NCBI RefSeq assembly: GCF_003270085.1
Contig: NZ_QFDQ01000003.1
Coordinates: 1 to 64,000 of the forward strand
Direction of reading: 5' to 3'
DNA length: 64,000 nucleotides
Source of the DNA: Streptomyces triticisoli
GTDB lineage: Bacteria > Actinomycetota > Actinomycetes > Streptomycetales > Streptomycetaceae
Part shown: positions 12,591-21,016 of the stretch, piece after piece
How positions within the stretch are numbered: position 1 is the first letter of the stretch
Layout of the letters: each line of letters begins with the position of its first letter
The notes under the pieces: model-generated
The model's input: the letters and a program-made list of their open reading frames with translations, nothing else
Database searches by the model: none
What the model was told of the DNA's origin: nothing
Position numbers and translations under genes: made by a program

Positions 12591-13802
12591 TCATCCCGAC
12601 ACGATCCGCCCCGCCACCTCCCCGAGCCCCACCCGGGCGCCGCCCGCCCCCGGAGCCCAGGCCGACAGCGTCACCACGTCCCCGTCCTCCAGGAACGCCC
12701 GCTTGCCGTCCGGGAGTTCCAGCGGATCACGGCCGTTCCAGGTCAGCTCCAGCAGCGAGCCGCGTTCGCGTTCGGTGGGTCCGCTCACCGTGCCCGAGCC
12801 GTACAGGTCTCCCGTGCGCAGCGAGGCGCCGTTGACGGTCAGGTGGGCGAGCTGCTGCGCGGCCGTCCAGTACATGGTGGAAAACGGTGGCTCGGACACC
12901 ACGTGACCGTTGATCGCGACGGAGATCCGCAGGTCGTAGCCGCCGGGCTCCTCCGCGGAGTCGTCGAGATAGGGCAGCAGCGGATGGGTGCGCTCCGGCG
13001 GAGCCACCCGCGCGTGCTCCAGCGCGTCCAGCGGGGTGATCCACGCCGACACCGACGTGGTGAAGGACTTGCCGAGGAACGGGCCGAGGGGGACGTACTC
13101 CCAGGCCTGGATGTCGCGCGCCGACCAGTCGTTGAGCAGGCACAGCCCGAAGACGTGCTCGCGGAAGTCGCCCAGCGCGACCGGCTGCCCCATCCGCGAC
13201 GGGACGCCCACCACGAAGCCGACCTCGGCCTCGATGTCCAGCCGGACCGAAGGACCGAACACCGGTGCGGGGTCGGTGGGAGCCTTCCGCTGGCCCGAGG
13301 GGCGCAGGACGTCCGTGCCCGAGACCACCACCGTCCCGGAGCGGCCGTGGTAACCGATCGGCAGGTGCTTCCAGTTGGGGGTCAGCGAGTCCGCGGCGTC
13401 CGGGCGGAAGATCTGCCCGACATTGCGGGCGTGGTTCTCCGAGGAGTAGAAGTCGACGTAGTCCGCGACCTCGAAGGGCAGGTGCAGGGTCACCGAGGAC
13501 AGCGGGTGCAGGAACGGCGCGACCGCCTCCTGGTGGGACGGCACCGTCACCCACGCCGTCAGCGCGCGCCGCACGTCCGACCACGCGGTGCGGCCGGCGG
13601 CGAGCAGGGGGTTCAGGGTCGGCCGCGCGAGCAGGTCGGCGTACGGCGAGCCGAGCGCCCGAGCCGCCGCACCGGCGTCGAGAACGTGGTCGCCGAGCCG
13701 GACGCCGACGGTCCTCTCCGGCGACCCGGCCCGGGAGAAGACGCCGTAGGGAAGGTTGTGCGGACCGAAGGGGTCGCCCTCGGGGACCTCGAAGGGGGGC
13801 AT
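12591..13802 (-). CDS. fahA: Fumarylacetoacetase
   Basis: Last step of tyrosine and homogentisate breakdown: fumarylacetoacetate to fumarate and acetoacetate. 403 residues. N-terminal SH3-like domain, then the FAH fold with metal-binding acidic residues in FDVxD-like segment VDFYSSENHARNVGQIF (about 115-130), DIEAEVGFVVG (about 195) and LLNDWSARDIQAWEYVPLG (about 225). Length fits the eukaryote-like FAH family. Divergent from the ATP-grasp gene; about 214 bp separate the starts. Confidence 0.93.
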   Translation of the reverse strand: MPPFEVPEGDPFGPHNLPYGVFSRAGSPERTVGVRLGDHVLDAGAAARALGSPYADLLARPTLNPLLAAGRTAWSDVRRALTAWVTVPSHQEAVAPFLHPLSSVTLHLPFEVADYVDFYSSENHARNVGQIFRPDAADSLTPNWKHLPIGYHGRSGTVVVSGTDVLRPSGQRKAPTDPAPVFGPSVRLDIEAEVGFVVGVPSRMGQPVALGDFREHVFGLCLLNDWSARDIQAWEYVPLGPFLGKSFTTSVSAWITPLDALEHARVAPPERTHPLLPYLDDSAEEPGGYDLRISVAINGHVVSEPPFSTMYWTAAQQLAHLTVNGASLRTGDLYGSGTVSGPTERERGSLLELTWNGRDPLELPDGKRAFLEDGDVVTLSAWAPGAGGARVGLGEVAGRIVSG

Positions 13803-14016
13803 GGGGTGTACTGCCTTCCTTTCCCGTTATCCACGTGATCCACGTGCTTTCCATGTGGTCGCGCCACACGTTACGGGGGTACTGCCGTTCTTGGGCAGGG
13901 CCTAAAGAGTTTGCAATGTCCGAATTGGTCTTGTGGGAGGGGTCAATTCCGGCTTAGCGTCCTTGGGGGACGCGGGCGGGGTGGGTCCGCTCCGCAGGGG
14001 GACACGTGGGGGGCCC

Positions 14017-15276
14017 GTGGCCAGGAATGCCGTCAGTGTGCCTTTCCGGGCCGACCGTGATGTACCGGGCCTGATCGTGAAGTTCGGGGACTATCCGCTG
14101 CACCACGGCGGGGTGGGCGCGATCCGCAGTCTGGGCCGTCTCGGCATCCCCGTGTACGCGATCACCGAGGACGCGTACACGCCCGCCGCCGCCTCCCGCT
14201 ATCTCAGGCGTGCGTTCGTCTGGCCGACACGGGGCACGGAGGAGGCGGACCACCTGGTGGAGGGCCTGCTGCGGGTCGGCCGCCGCATCGGCCGGCCCAC
14301 CGTCCTCGTACCCACGGACGAAGAGGCCGCCGTCCTGATCGCCGAACACCAGGACGAGCTCAAAAGCCGCTTCCTCTTCCCGCGCGTCGCCCCCGGCCTG
14401 CCGCGCCGCCTGGCCAGCAAGCAGGGCCTGCACGAGATGTGCGTGGAGCACGGAATCCCCAGCCCCGCGGCCGCCTTCCCGCAGTCGTACGACGAGATCG
14501 TGGCGTTCGCCGACCAGGCCTGCTTCCCGGTGGTGGCCAAGAACCGCGAGGCGTTCGTACGGCGCGAACGCCCGGCCGTGAACGGCACCACGAGGATCAC
14601 CACCCGCGAGGGCCTGCTGACCCTCGCCCGCGACTGGGGCGAGCGGCCCGGCGTGGTCCTGCAGGAGTACCTGCCGCGGGAGGAGGCCGAGGACTGGATC
14701 GTGCACGCCTACTTCGGTCAGGACTCGGCCCCGCTCGCGATGTTCACCGGCGTCAAGGTCCGCTCCTGGCCGCCGCATGCGGGGATGACGGCGAACGCGT
14801 ACATCGTGGACAACCCGGAACTCGCCGACCTCGCCGCGCGTTTCATCAAACAGATCGGCTTCACCGGCATCGTCGACCTGGACCTGCGCTTCGACCGGCG
14901 CGACGGACAGTACAAGCTCCTCGACTTCAATCCGCGCATGGGCGCCCAGTTCCGGCTCTTCGAGAGCGAGTCGGGGGTGGATGTCGTGCGTGCCATGCAC
15001 CTCGACCTGACCGGTCGCCCCGTTCCGGAGGGGGAACAGCGCGCGGGCCGCCGGTACGTCGTGGAGAACATCGACCTGCCCGCCCTGCTCGCCTACCGCC
15101 GCAGCGGCTGTACGACGCCGCACGCGCCGGCGAGGGCGAGCGGGACGGAGCTGGCCTGGCTCGCGGGTGACGACCCGCTGCCGTTCCTCACCATGCTCGT
15201 GCGCTTCGTGCGGCCCGGCGCGAAGCACCTCCACCAACTGTGGCGGACCAACCGCCGCGGCAGCGCGACCGGTTAG
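14017..15276 (+). CDS. ATP-grasp family protein (carboxylate-amine ligase-like)
   Basis: 419 residues from GTG 14017, preceded by a G-rich site (acgtggggggccc); the open frame reaches back to 13933 but that part looks non-coding. ATP-grasp layout: Rossmann-like N-domain with GAIRSLGRLGIPVYAITED, then FPVVAKNREAF, QEYLPREEAEDW and the metal-binding end IVDLDLRFDRRDG...LLDFNPRMGAQFRLF. Proteins of this family join a carboxylate to an amine or thiol using ATP; the substrate cannot be read from the sequence. A monocistronic gene with a stop 195 bp before the HAD gene. Confidence 0.82.
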   Translation: MARNAVSVPFRADRDVPGLIVKFGDYPLHHGGVGAIRSLGRLGIPVYAITEDAYTPAAASRYLRRAFVWPTRGTEEADHLVEGLLRVGRRIGRPTVLVPTDEEAAVLIAEHQDELKSRFLFPRVAPGLPRRLASKQGLHEMCVEHGIPSPAAAFPQSYDEIVAFADQACFPVVAKNREAFVRRERPAVNGTTRITTREGLLTLARDWGERPGVVLQEYLPREEAEDWIVHAYFGQDSAPLAMFTGVKVRSWPPHAGMTANAYIVDNPELADLAARFIKQIGFTGIVDLDLRFDRRDGQYKLLDFNPRMGAQFRLFESESGVDVVRAMHLDLTGRPVPEGEQRAGRRYVVENIDLPALLAYRRSGCTTPHAPARASGTELAWLAGDDPLPFLTMLVRFVRPGAKHLHQLWRTNRRGSATG

Positions 15277-15459
15277 GGCAGCCCGGTCCTGCGGCTGCCC
15301 AAGCTCCTCGTGACGGGGCCCAGTCGGGCAATTCGGGGAGTTTCCCGCTCGGGGCACCGAAGCGCCCGCCCGGACGGGAGGGTTGAGGGAGGGCGGCCGG
15401 AACAGCCGTGTCCGCCGCCGTCGTCCGGTTCCCGTCGAGTCGCCGGGGCGGAGGGTACG

Positions 15460-15471
15460 TATTCTCTGATC
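15460..15471 (+). promoter_or_regulatory. Possible -10 box for a leaderless HAD-phosphatase transcript
   Basis: TATTCT at 15460-15465 lies seven bases before ATG 15472, so transcription could begin at the start codon. The only Shine-Dalgarno-like sequence (gaggg) is about 15 bases upstream, too far to be convincing. No good -35 is seen. Inference only. Confidence 0.35.
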
Positions 15472-16281
15472 ATGCCCCCTGCCCTCGCATATACCCTCAT
15501 CGCCACTGACCTGGACGGAACGCTGCTGCGCGGCGACGACAGCCTGTCCGAACGGTCCCTCGCCGCGCTCGCGCGGGTGGCGGCCGCCGGTGCCCGGCAC
15601 CTCGTGGTGACCGGACGGCCGGCGCCGAGGGTGCGGCCGCTGCTCGACGCCCTGGGCGCCACGGGGCTCGCGGTGTGCGGTCAGGGCGCACAGGTCTACG
15701 ACGCCGTCACGAACCGTCTGCTGTGGTCGGTCACCCTGGACCGGGAACTGGCCGAGACCGCGCTCGGCAAGATCGAGGCCGAGGTGGGCGAGGTGTACGC
15801 CGCCGTCGACCAGGACGGCGTCGACGGGCTCACGCTCATCGAGCCGGGGTACCGCATGCCGCACCCGACCCTGCCCGCCGTACGGGTCGACCGGCGCGAC
15901 GACCTGTGGCGCACGCCCATCAGCAAGGTGCTGCTGCGCCATCCCGTGCTGTCCGACGACGAGTTGACGGCGGCGGCGCGCAGCGTGGTGGGCTCCCTGG
16001 CCACGGTCACCATGTCGGGCCCGGGGACCGTCGAACTCCAGCCGTGCGGCATCACCAAGGCGACCGGGCTGGCGCTGGCCGCAGGACACCTGGGGCTGGG
16101 CCGCGAGAGCGCCCTCGCCTTCGGTGACATGCCCAACGACATCCCCATGTTCCAGTGGGCCGCCCGGGGTGTCGCCATGGCCAACGCCCATCCGGAGCTC
16201 AAGGCGGTGGCCGACGAGGTCACGCTGTCGAACGAGGACGACGGCATCGCCGTCGTCCTCGAGCGATTGTTTGATCAGTAG
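15472..16281 (+). CDS. HAD-superfamily phosphatase, Cof-type (class IIB)
   Basis: 269 residues. HAD motif I DLDGTLL near residue 12, motif II VTGRPAPR near 45, motif III lysine in KATGLALAAGH, and motif IV GDMPNDIPMF near 220; the 100-190 region is the alpha/beta cap of the Cof/IIB group. Such enzymes dephosphorylate sugar phosphates, nucleotides or pyridoxal phosphate; the substrate is not predictable. The start at ATG 15472 opens the conserved core; the longer open frame to 15310 is not protein-like. Its stop overlaps the stop of the convergent gene by 7 bp. Confidence 0.85.
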   Translation: MPPALAYTLIATDLDGTLLRGDDSLSERSLAALARVAAAGARHLVVTGRPAPRVRPLLDALGATGLAVCGQGAQVYDAVTNRLLWSVTLDRELAETALGKIEAEVGEVYAAVDQDGVDGLTLIEPGYRMPHPTLPAVRVDRRDDLWRTPISKVLLRHPVLSDDELTAAARSVVGSLATVTMSGPGTVELQPCGITKATGLALAAGHLGLGRESALAFGDMPNDIPMFQWAARGVAMANAHPELKAVADEVTLSNEDDGIAVVLERLFDQ

Positions 16282-16769
16282 GGGCCGTTGACGTTGTCGA
16301 TCGAGCCGTACCGCTTGGCCGCGTAGTTGCAGGCGGCGGTGATGTTCGCGACCGGGTCGTAGATGTCGTACGAGGTGCCCGGGACGTGGTAGGCCTTGAA
16401 GGTCGGGTCGATGACCTGCAGCAGGCCCTTGGACGGGATGCCCTTGGCCGCGTTGGAGTCCCAGAGGTTGATGGCCCGCGGGTTGCCGGAGGACTCGCGC
16501 ATGATGTTGCGGTGGATGCCGTTGTAGGTGCCCGGGATGCCGTTCTTCTTCATGACCTCCAGGGAGGCGCGGATCCAGCCGTCGAGGTTGTTCGGGTAGC
16601 CGATGCCCGTGATCGTCCGGACGGTGGCCCCGCCGGCCGGGGTCGCCGCGGACGCGCTGGTGGCACCGAGGAGCGGAACGGCGAGGACGGCGACACCCGT
16701 ACCGGTGACGGCGAGGGTGCGGAGGGCGCGGGCTGTGCGGGAGCGGTGGCGCTGACCCTTTGCAGGCAT
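16275..16769 (-). CDS. Secreted lysozyme-like transglycosylase SLT-domain protein
   Basis: 164 residues: a Sec/Tat-like signal peptide (basic RHRSRTAR, hydrophobic core, probable cut after ATSASA near residue 41), then a small SLT/lysozyme-like fold with catalytic Glu in IMRESSGNPRAINLWDSNAA and the conserved GLLQVIDPTFKAYH. Likely cleaves peptidoglycan glycan strands outside the cell. It is preceded by a c-di-AMP riboswitch (16785-16995) as for other Streptomyces cell-wall hydrolase genes such as rpfA, so expression should respond to c-di-AMP. Ribosome site gagagg lies about ten bases before the ATG. Convergent with the HAD gene, overlapping it by 7 bp. Confidence 0.88.
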   Translation of the reverse strand: MPAKGQRHRSRTARALRTLAVTGTGVAVLAVPLLGATSASAATPAGGATVRTITGIGYPNNLDGWIRASLEVMKKNGIPGTYNGIHRNIMRESSGNPRAINLWDSNAAKGIPSKGLLQVIDPTFKAYHVPGTSYDIYDPVANITAACNYAAKRYGSIDNVNGPY

Positions 16770-16784
16770 GGGGAATTTCCTCTC

Positions 16785-16995
16785 CGTCGCCTGCGAGGTG
16801 AGCTGTCGGGTTCGGGCGGGGAGGTGCCCGGCCGTGCCTTTGAGGGCACGACTTCACCCCGAGCCGTTCCGGCGCGGCGTACGACACAGGACGTACGACG
16901 CCCGGCCCGGCGACTTACCTGGGTCCCCCGCTCCTGCCGTGAGTGACTTGGTCGATGGGTTCACGGGCGGCGGCAGGATTCGGCGTCCGCCCGTC
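16785..16995 (-). promoter_or_regulatory. ydaO-type c-di-AMP riboswitch in the leader of the SLT gene
   Basis: Read on the minus strand, the 5' untranslated region contains the blocks I associate with the ydaO/yuaA (c-di-AMP) class: GAATCCTGCCGCC near 16970-16982, GGGGGACCCAGGTAA at 16915-16929, GGGGTGAAG at 16852-16860, and CAGCTCACCTCGCAGGCG at 16788-16805, joined by G+C-rich stems. Spacing of about 210 nt fits the class. Known biology: in Streptomyces this riboswitch sits before cell-wall hydrolase genes. Boundaries are approximate. Confidence 0.85.
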
Positions 16996-17002
16996 GGCCG
17001 GG

Positions 17003-17032
17003 AACGTATGCGAGAGCACATGTCCGGAACAA
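17003..17032 (-). promoter_or_regulatory. Candidate promoter of the riboswitch/SLT transcript
   Basis: On the minus strand, TTGTTC (17027-17032) and TACGTT (17003-17008) are 18 bases apart, placing the transcription start near 16996, at the 5' edge of the riboswitch. Inference from spacing and consensus. The remaining stretch to the next gene (about 17033-17448) holds no open gene and probably its promoter. Confidence 0.5.
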
Positions 17033-17448
17033 GGGTCGGATGCGGGGAACGCCCTGATTGACCTTGATCCGAGGGGTATGAGGTGCTTGATCCTTTGCGC
17101 CCGCCAAGGCTCAACTGGCGTACAGGCAAAGGAAAGGTCAAGTCGACCGGGGGGAGATGGGCAGAGAGGTCGACGTGACCCAATTCACGGTTTGGTGGCG
17201 TGAGGAGTAATTGCGGCCAATGGGAATTGAAACCCCAATAGGGGTGAATCGGGCCGTGTGGGTGAGTGCCCGTATGGGCCGTGCGGCAGGCGCGTGATGG
17301 TGGTCACGTCGGGTGATGAGGCCCGACCCGTATCGGTGGGCGCTATCGGTGATCGAAACTTGACCGGATACGCTGACTTGAGTGATGGCAGAGACCTATC
17401 GACAAGCCGTGTGACCGCCAGCTGACACCAGCAGACAGGAGACCCCTC

Positions 17449-18459
17449 GTGACCGTCGTCGGGCCGTTCGGGCTGAACGTGCGGGACCAGGCTCTCGAAG
17501 CCGATGTCCGGGCCGGGATGGCGGCTGTCGAGGAAGGCCTGCTCGAAGCCACCAAGAGCGAGGTCCCGTTCATCACGGAGGCCGCTCAGCACCTCGTCAA
17601 GGCGGGCGGGAAGCGGTTCCGTCCGCTGCTGGTGATGCTCGCGGCCCAGTTCGGCGACCCGTACGCGCCGGGGATCGTGCCGTCGGCCGTGGTCGTGGAG
17701 CTGACCCACCTGGCCACGCTGTACCACGACGACGTGATGGACGAGGCCGCGGTGCGCCGCGGGGTGGCCAGCGCGAACACCCGCTGGGGCAACTCCGTCG
17801 CCGTCCTGACCGGCGACTTCCTGTTCGCCCGGGCCTCGCAGGTCCTCGCCGACCTCGGGCCGGAGGCGGTCCGGGTGCAGGCCGTGGCGTTCGAGCGGCT
17901 GGTCACCGGGCAGATCCTGGAGACGGCGGGCCCGCAGGACGGCCGGGACCCGGTCGACCACTACCTGGACGTGCTGGGCGGCAAGACCGGGTCGCTGGTG
18001 GCGGTGTCGTGCCGGTTCGGCGCGATGATGTCCGGCGCCGACGAGACGGTCGTGGACGTGCTGACGCAGTACGGCGAGCGGCTGGGCGTCGCCTTCCAGC
18101 TCGCGGACGACGTCCTGGACATCGCCTCCGACTCGCACGAGTCCGGCAAGACGCCCGGCACGGACCTGCGGGAGGGCATCGCCACGCTGCCGGTCCTGCG
18201 GCTGCGCGAGCGCGTGGCCCGGATGGGGCTGGCCGAGGACGTCGCCCTGTGCGAGCTGCTGGACTCCGACCTGAGCGACGACACGCGGCACGCCGAGGCA
18301 CTGACGGCGCTGCGCACTCACCCGGCGCTGGAGCAGGCCCGCCGGGACACGGTGCGCTACGCCGAGGAGGCACGGGCCGCGCTGGCTCCGCTGCGCGAGT
18401 GCGAAGCGAAGACCGCGCTGACGGACCTGTGCGACGCGGTGGTGCACCGGGCCGGCTAG
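17449..18459 (+). CDS. Polyprenyl diphosphate synthase (all-trans, IspB/HepB type)
   Basis: 336 residues. Condenses isopentenyl diphosphate units to a long-chain all-trans prenyl diphosphate, in Streptomyces most likely for the menaquinone side chain. First aspartate-rich motif in LYHDDVMDEAAVRRG (about 100) and second in QLADDVLDIASDSHE (about 225); GGKRFRPLLVML near 50 is the substrate-binding start. GTG 17449 is preceded by acaggagacccc. Small residues before the first Asp motif agree with a long chain. It lies near two complex I operons that reduce menaquinone, but is not co-transcribed with them. Confidence 0.9.
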   Translation: MTVVGPFGLNVRDQALEADVRAGMAAVEEGLLEATKSEVPFITEAAQHLVKAGGKRFRPLLVMLAAQFGDPYAPGIVPSAVVVELTHLATLYHDDVMDEAAVRRGVASANTRWGNSVAVLTGDFLFARASQVLADLGPEAVRVQAVAFERLVTGQILETAGPQDGRDPVDHYLDVLGGKTGSLVAVSCRFGAMMSGADETVVDVLTQYGERLGVAFQLADDVLDIASDSHESGKTPGTDLREGIATLPVLRLRERVARMGLAEDVALCELLDSDLSDDTRHAEALTALRTHPALEQARRDTVRYAEEARAALAPLRECEAKTALTDLCDAVVHRAG

Positions 18460-18506
18460 GGCCGGTTCCAGGCCGTGCGGCCCGCGCCGGGCTGCTCCAT
18501 TCGGGT

Positions 18507-18556
18507 GGCGCTCTCCACCCCGACCCCTACGGGGTGGCGGAGGCGCCGCCCTTTTC
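18507..18556 (+). terminator. Terminator after the polyprenyl synthase gene
   Basis: Imperfect G+C-rich hairpin (ggcgc...ccaccccg / cggggtgg...ggcgcc, 18507-18547) followed by ctttt at 18550-18555, about 50 bp after the stop. Confidence 0.65.
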
Positions 18557-18743
18557 GTGTCATACCGCAGGCGTACACGAGTTGGCTCCGGGGACTGACG
18601 CTTCCTCGCGGCCGATTTGGTCGGATGGAGACCACGGACCACACCACTCCTCACCGATTTGGGTGAGAATGGCGGCTCGGGGTTGCCCCAGTTCGAAGGA
18701 CAGCCGAAGAACAGCCGCCGCCGACAACGGAGGTAGGGCACAC

Positions 18744-19991
18744 ATGGCACCGTACGAATCCGACGACAGCACGGGCGCCGGGCAGGTGGACGGCAAGCAC
18801 TCGGGCCGGCGCAGGGCCGCGCGCTACGTCGTCCCGGTCGCGGTGGTGGGGGTGACGGCGGTGACCATCGGGCTCGTCCCGGCACTCGCCGACTCCGGCA
18901 GCCCCGACCTGCCGAAGATCACCGCGCAGCAACTCGTGGAGAAAATAGCCCGGTCGGACGTCCAGCAGCTGTCCGGCACGGTCAAGATCAGCACCGACCT
19001 GGGCCTGCCCGACCTCGGCGGCCTGGAGAGCGGCCTGATCCCGGGCGTCGGCAAGGGTGGTGAGGGCTCGTCGGCCGACCCGACGTCCAAGCTGACCGAA
19101 CTGGTCTCCGGCACGCACACCCTGCGCGTCGCGGCCGACGGCCCGGACCGGCAGAAGATCTCGCTGATCGAGAAGGCGGCCGAGTACAGCCTCATCCACA
19201 ACGGCAAGGACGTCTGGGGCTACGACAGCGAGTCGAACGAGGTCTTCCACGGCACGGCGGCCGACAGCGGCGGGAAGCACAGGGGCGACAGGGGCGACGT
19301 GCCCGCCACGCCCAAGGACTTCGCCGACCAGGCCCTGAAGTCGGTCGACGACACCACCTCGGTGATCGTCGACGGCACCGCGCGGGTCGCCGGCCGCGAC
19401 GCCTACCGGCTGGTCGTCAAGCCGAAGCACGCCTCCGGCACCACGGTCGGCGCGATCAGCATCGCGGTGGACGCCAGAACCGGGCTGCCGCTGAAGTTCA
19501 CTCTCACCCCGGCGAGCGGCGGCGCCGCCGTCGTGGACGTGGGCTTCACCCAGGTCAGCTTCGCCAGGCCGGCCGCCGCCACGTTCGACTTCACCCCGCC
19601 CAAGGGGGCGAAGATCACCGAGGAGAAGGACGCCGGAAAGGGCACCGGCAAGGACAGGGGCAAGGACGCCGGACCGGGTGAGCACTTCCGGGACTCCGGC
19701 CCGGCGCGGAAGGACCTCGCGAAGAGCGGCGGCCCGACGGTCCTCGGCAAGGGCTGGAACTCCATCGCCGTGTTCGACTCCGGCGCCGAGGGCGGCATCC
19801 CGTCGTCCTCCGGCAACGGCGACCTGAGCGGCTTCCTCGGCTCGCTCGGCGACCGCGTCTCCGGCACGTTCGGCAAGGGCACGGTCTTCTCCACCCGCCT
19901 GATCAACGCCCTGATGACGGACGACGGCAAGGTCTACGTCGGTGCCGTCACCAAGGACGCGCTGGTGAAGGCGGCGAACACCGGGCGGTGA
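18744..19991 (+). CDS. LolA-like secreted protein (DUF2092-type)
   Basis: 415 residues with one N-terminal hydrophobic segment (about 30-50, ARYVVPVAVVGVTAVTIGL), cut after ALA or left as an anchor. The body resembles the outer-membrane-lipoprotein-carrier fold found widely in actinobacteria (VEKIARSDVQQLSGTVKIST, YRLVVKPKHASGTTVGAISI). The last 130 residues are K/G/D-rich, then hydrophobic. ATG 18744 has a clear ggaggtaggg. The ABC transporter pair starts 80 bp downstream on the same strand, so the three may work together at the membrane; the cargo is unknown. Confidence 0.78.
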   Translation: MAPYESDDSTGAGQVDGKHSGRRRAARYVVPVAVVGVTAVTIGLVPALADSGSPDLPKITAQQLVEKIARSDVQQLSGTVKISTDLGLPDLGGLESGLIPGVGKGGEGSSADPTSKLTELVSGTHTLRVAADGPDRQKISLIEKAAEYSLIHNGKDVWGYDSESNEVFHGTAADSGGKHRGDRGDVPATPKDFADQALKSVDDTTSVIVDGTARVAGRDAYRLVVKPKHASGTTVGAISIAVDARTGLPLKFTLTPASGGAAVVDVGFTQVSFARPAAATFDFTPPKGAKITEEKDAGKGTGKDRGKDAGPGEHFRDSGPARKDLAKSGGPTVLGKGWNSIAVFDSGAEGGIPSSSGNGDLSGFLGSLGDRVSGTFGKGTVFSTRLINALMTDDGKVYVGAVTKDALVKAANTGR

Positions 19992-20071
19992 CGCCGGGCG
20001 GTGACGCCGCGCGGTGAGAGCGCGCGGTGAGAACGCGACGGCACGACGAAACGGACGGAACGAGGGAGCCG

Positions 20072-21016
20072 ATGGACGAAGGGAATGACGGCGTCATCCG
20101 CACCCGCGGGCTCACCAAGCGCTACCGCGGCGGGCAGCTCGCCGTCGACGGTCTCGACCTGACCGTCCCGGCGGGCAGCGTCTTCGGCTTCCTCGGTCCG
20201 AACGGCTCGGGCAAGACCACCACCATCCGCATGCTGATGGGGCTCATCGAGCCCACCTCCGGCACGGCGCGCGTGCTGGGGCACGCCATGCCCCGCTCCT
20301 CGCGCGCCGTGCTGCCCCGGGTCGGCGCGCTCATCGAGGGCCCGGCCCTGTACGGCTACCTGACCGGCCGGGACAACCTGCTGCGCTACGACGCCGCCGA
20401 CTCGACCGCCGACCCCCGCACCCGGCGTGCCCGGGTCGCCGCCGCGCTGGACCGGGTGGGCCTGACGGCGGCGGCGGGCAAGAAGGCCAAGGCGTACTCC
20501 CTGGGCATGAAACAGCGCCTGGGCCTCGCCGCCGCGCTGCTCCAGCCGCGCAGACTGCTCGTCCTGGACGAGCCGACCAACGGCCTCGACCCGCAGGGCA
20601 TGCGCGAGATCCGCTCCCTCATAAGGGAGTTGGCCTGTGACGGCACGACCGTCTTCCTCTCCTCCCACCTGCTGGACGAGATCGAGCAGGTGTGCACCCA
20701 CGCGGCCGTCATGACCCAGGGCCGGCTGGTCACCCAGGGCGCGGTGGCCGAGCTGGCCGCCGGTGCGCGCGGACGGCTGGTGGTGACCACGCCGGACACC
20801 GGGGAGGCGGCCCGGGTGCTGAAGGAACAGGGCGTCGGCGACCTGGTCGTCGGCGAGGACCGGGTGACCGGCGACCCACCGGAGCGTGATCTCGCCGAGG
20901 TGAACGCCGCGCTGGTGACGGCGGGCGTCCGCGTGCGTGGCTTCGGGCTCGAACGGGCCTCGCTGGAGGACGCGTTCGTGGCGCTCACGGGGGAGGGCTT
21001 CGATGTCGCGGGCTGA
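20072..21016 (+). CDS. ABC transporter ATP-binding protein
   Basis: 314 residues. Walker A GPNGSGKTT, signature YSLGMKQRLGL, Walker B LLVLDEPTNGLDP and switch histidine LSSHLLDEIE. The last 80 residues form an extra domain as in CcmA/DrrA-like exporter ATPases. ATG 20072 with cgagggagc upstream is preferred over the upstream GTG/ATG codons in the open frame. Overlaps the permease start by 14 bp. Confidence 0.9.
   Translation: MDEGNDGVIRTRGLTKRYRGGQLAVDGLDLTVPAGSVFGFLGPNGSGKTTTIRMLMGLIEPTSGTARVLGHAMPRSSRAVLPRVGALIEGPALYGYLTGRDNLLRYDAADSTADPRTRRARVAAALDRVGLTAAAGKKAKAYSLGMKQRLGLAAALLQPRRLLVLDEPTNGLDPQGMREIRSLIRELACDGTTVFLSSHLLDEIEQVCTHAAVMTQGRLVTQGAVAELAAGARGRLVVTTPDTGEAARVLKEQGVGDLVVGEDRVTGDPPERDLAEVNAALVTAGVRVRGFGLERASLEDAFVALTGEGFDVAG

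Noticed and set aside
11552-12835. Plus-strand frame opposite the M56 protease and fahA end
   Set aside because: Q/G/R-rich shadow without start site or domain.
17449-18459. Polyprenyl synthase as the start of a terpene biosynthetic cluster
   Set aside because: No cyclase, cytochrome P450 or tailoring gene is near; it is best explained by menaquinone synthesis.
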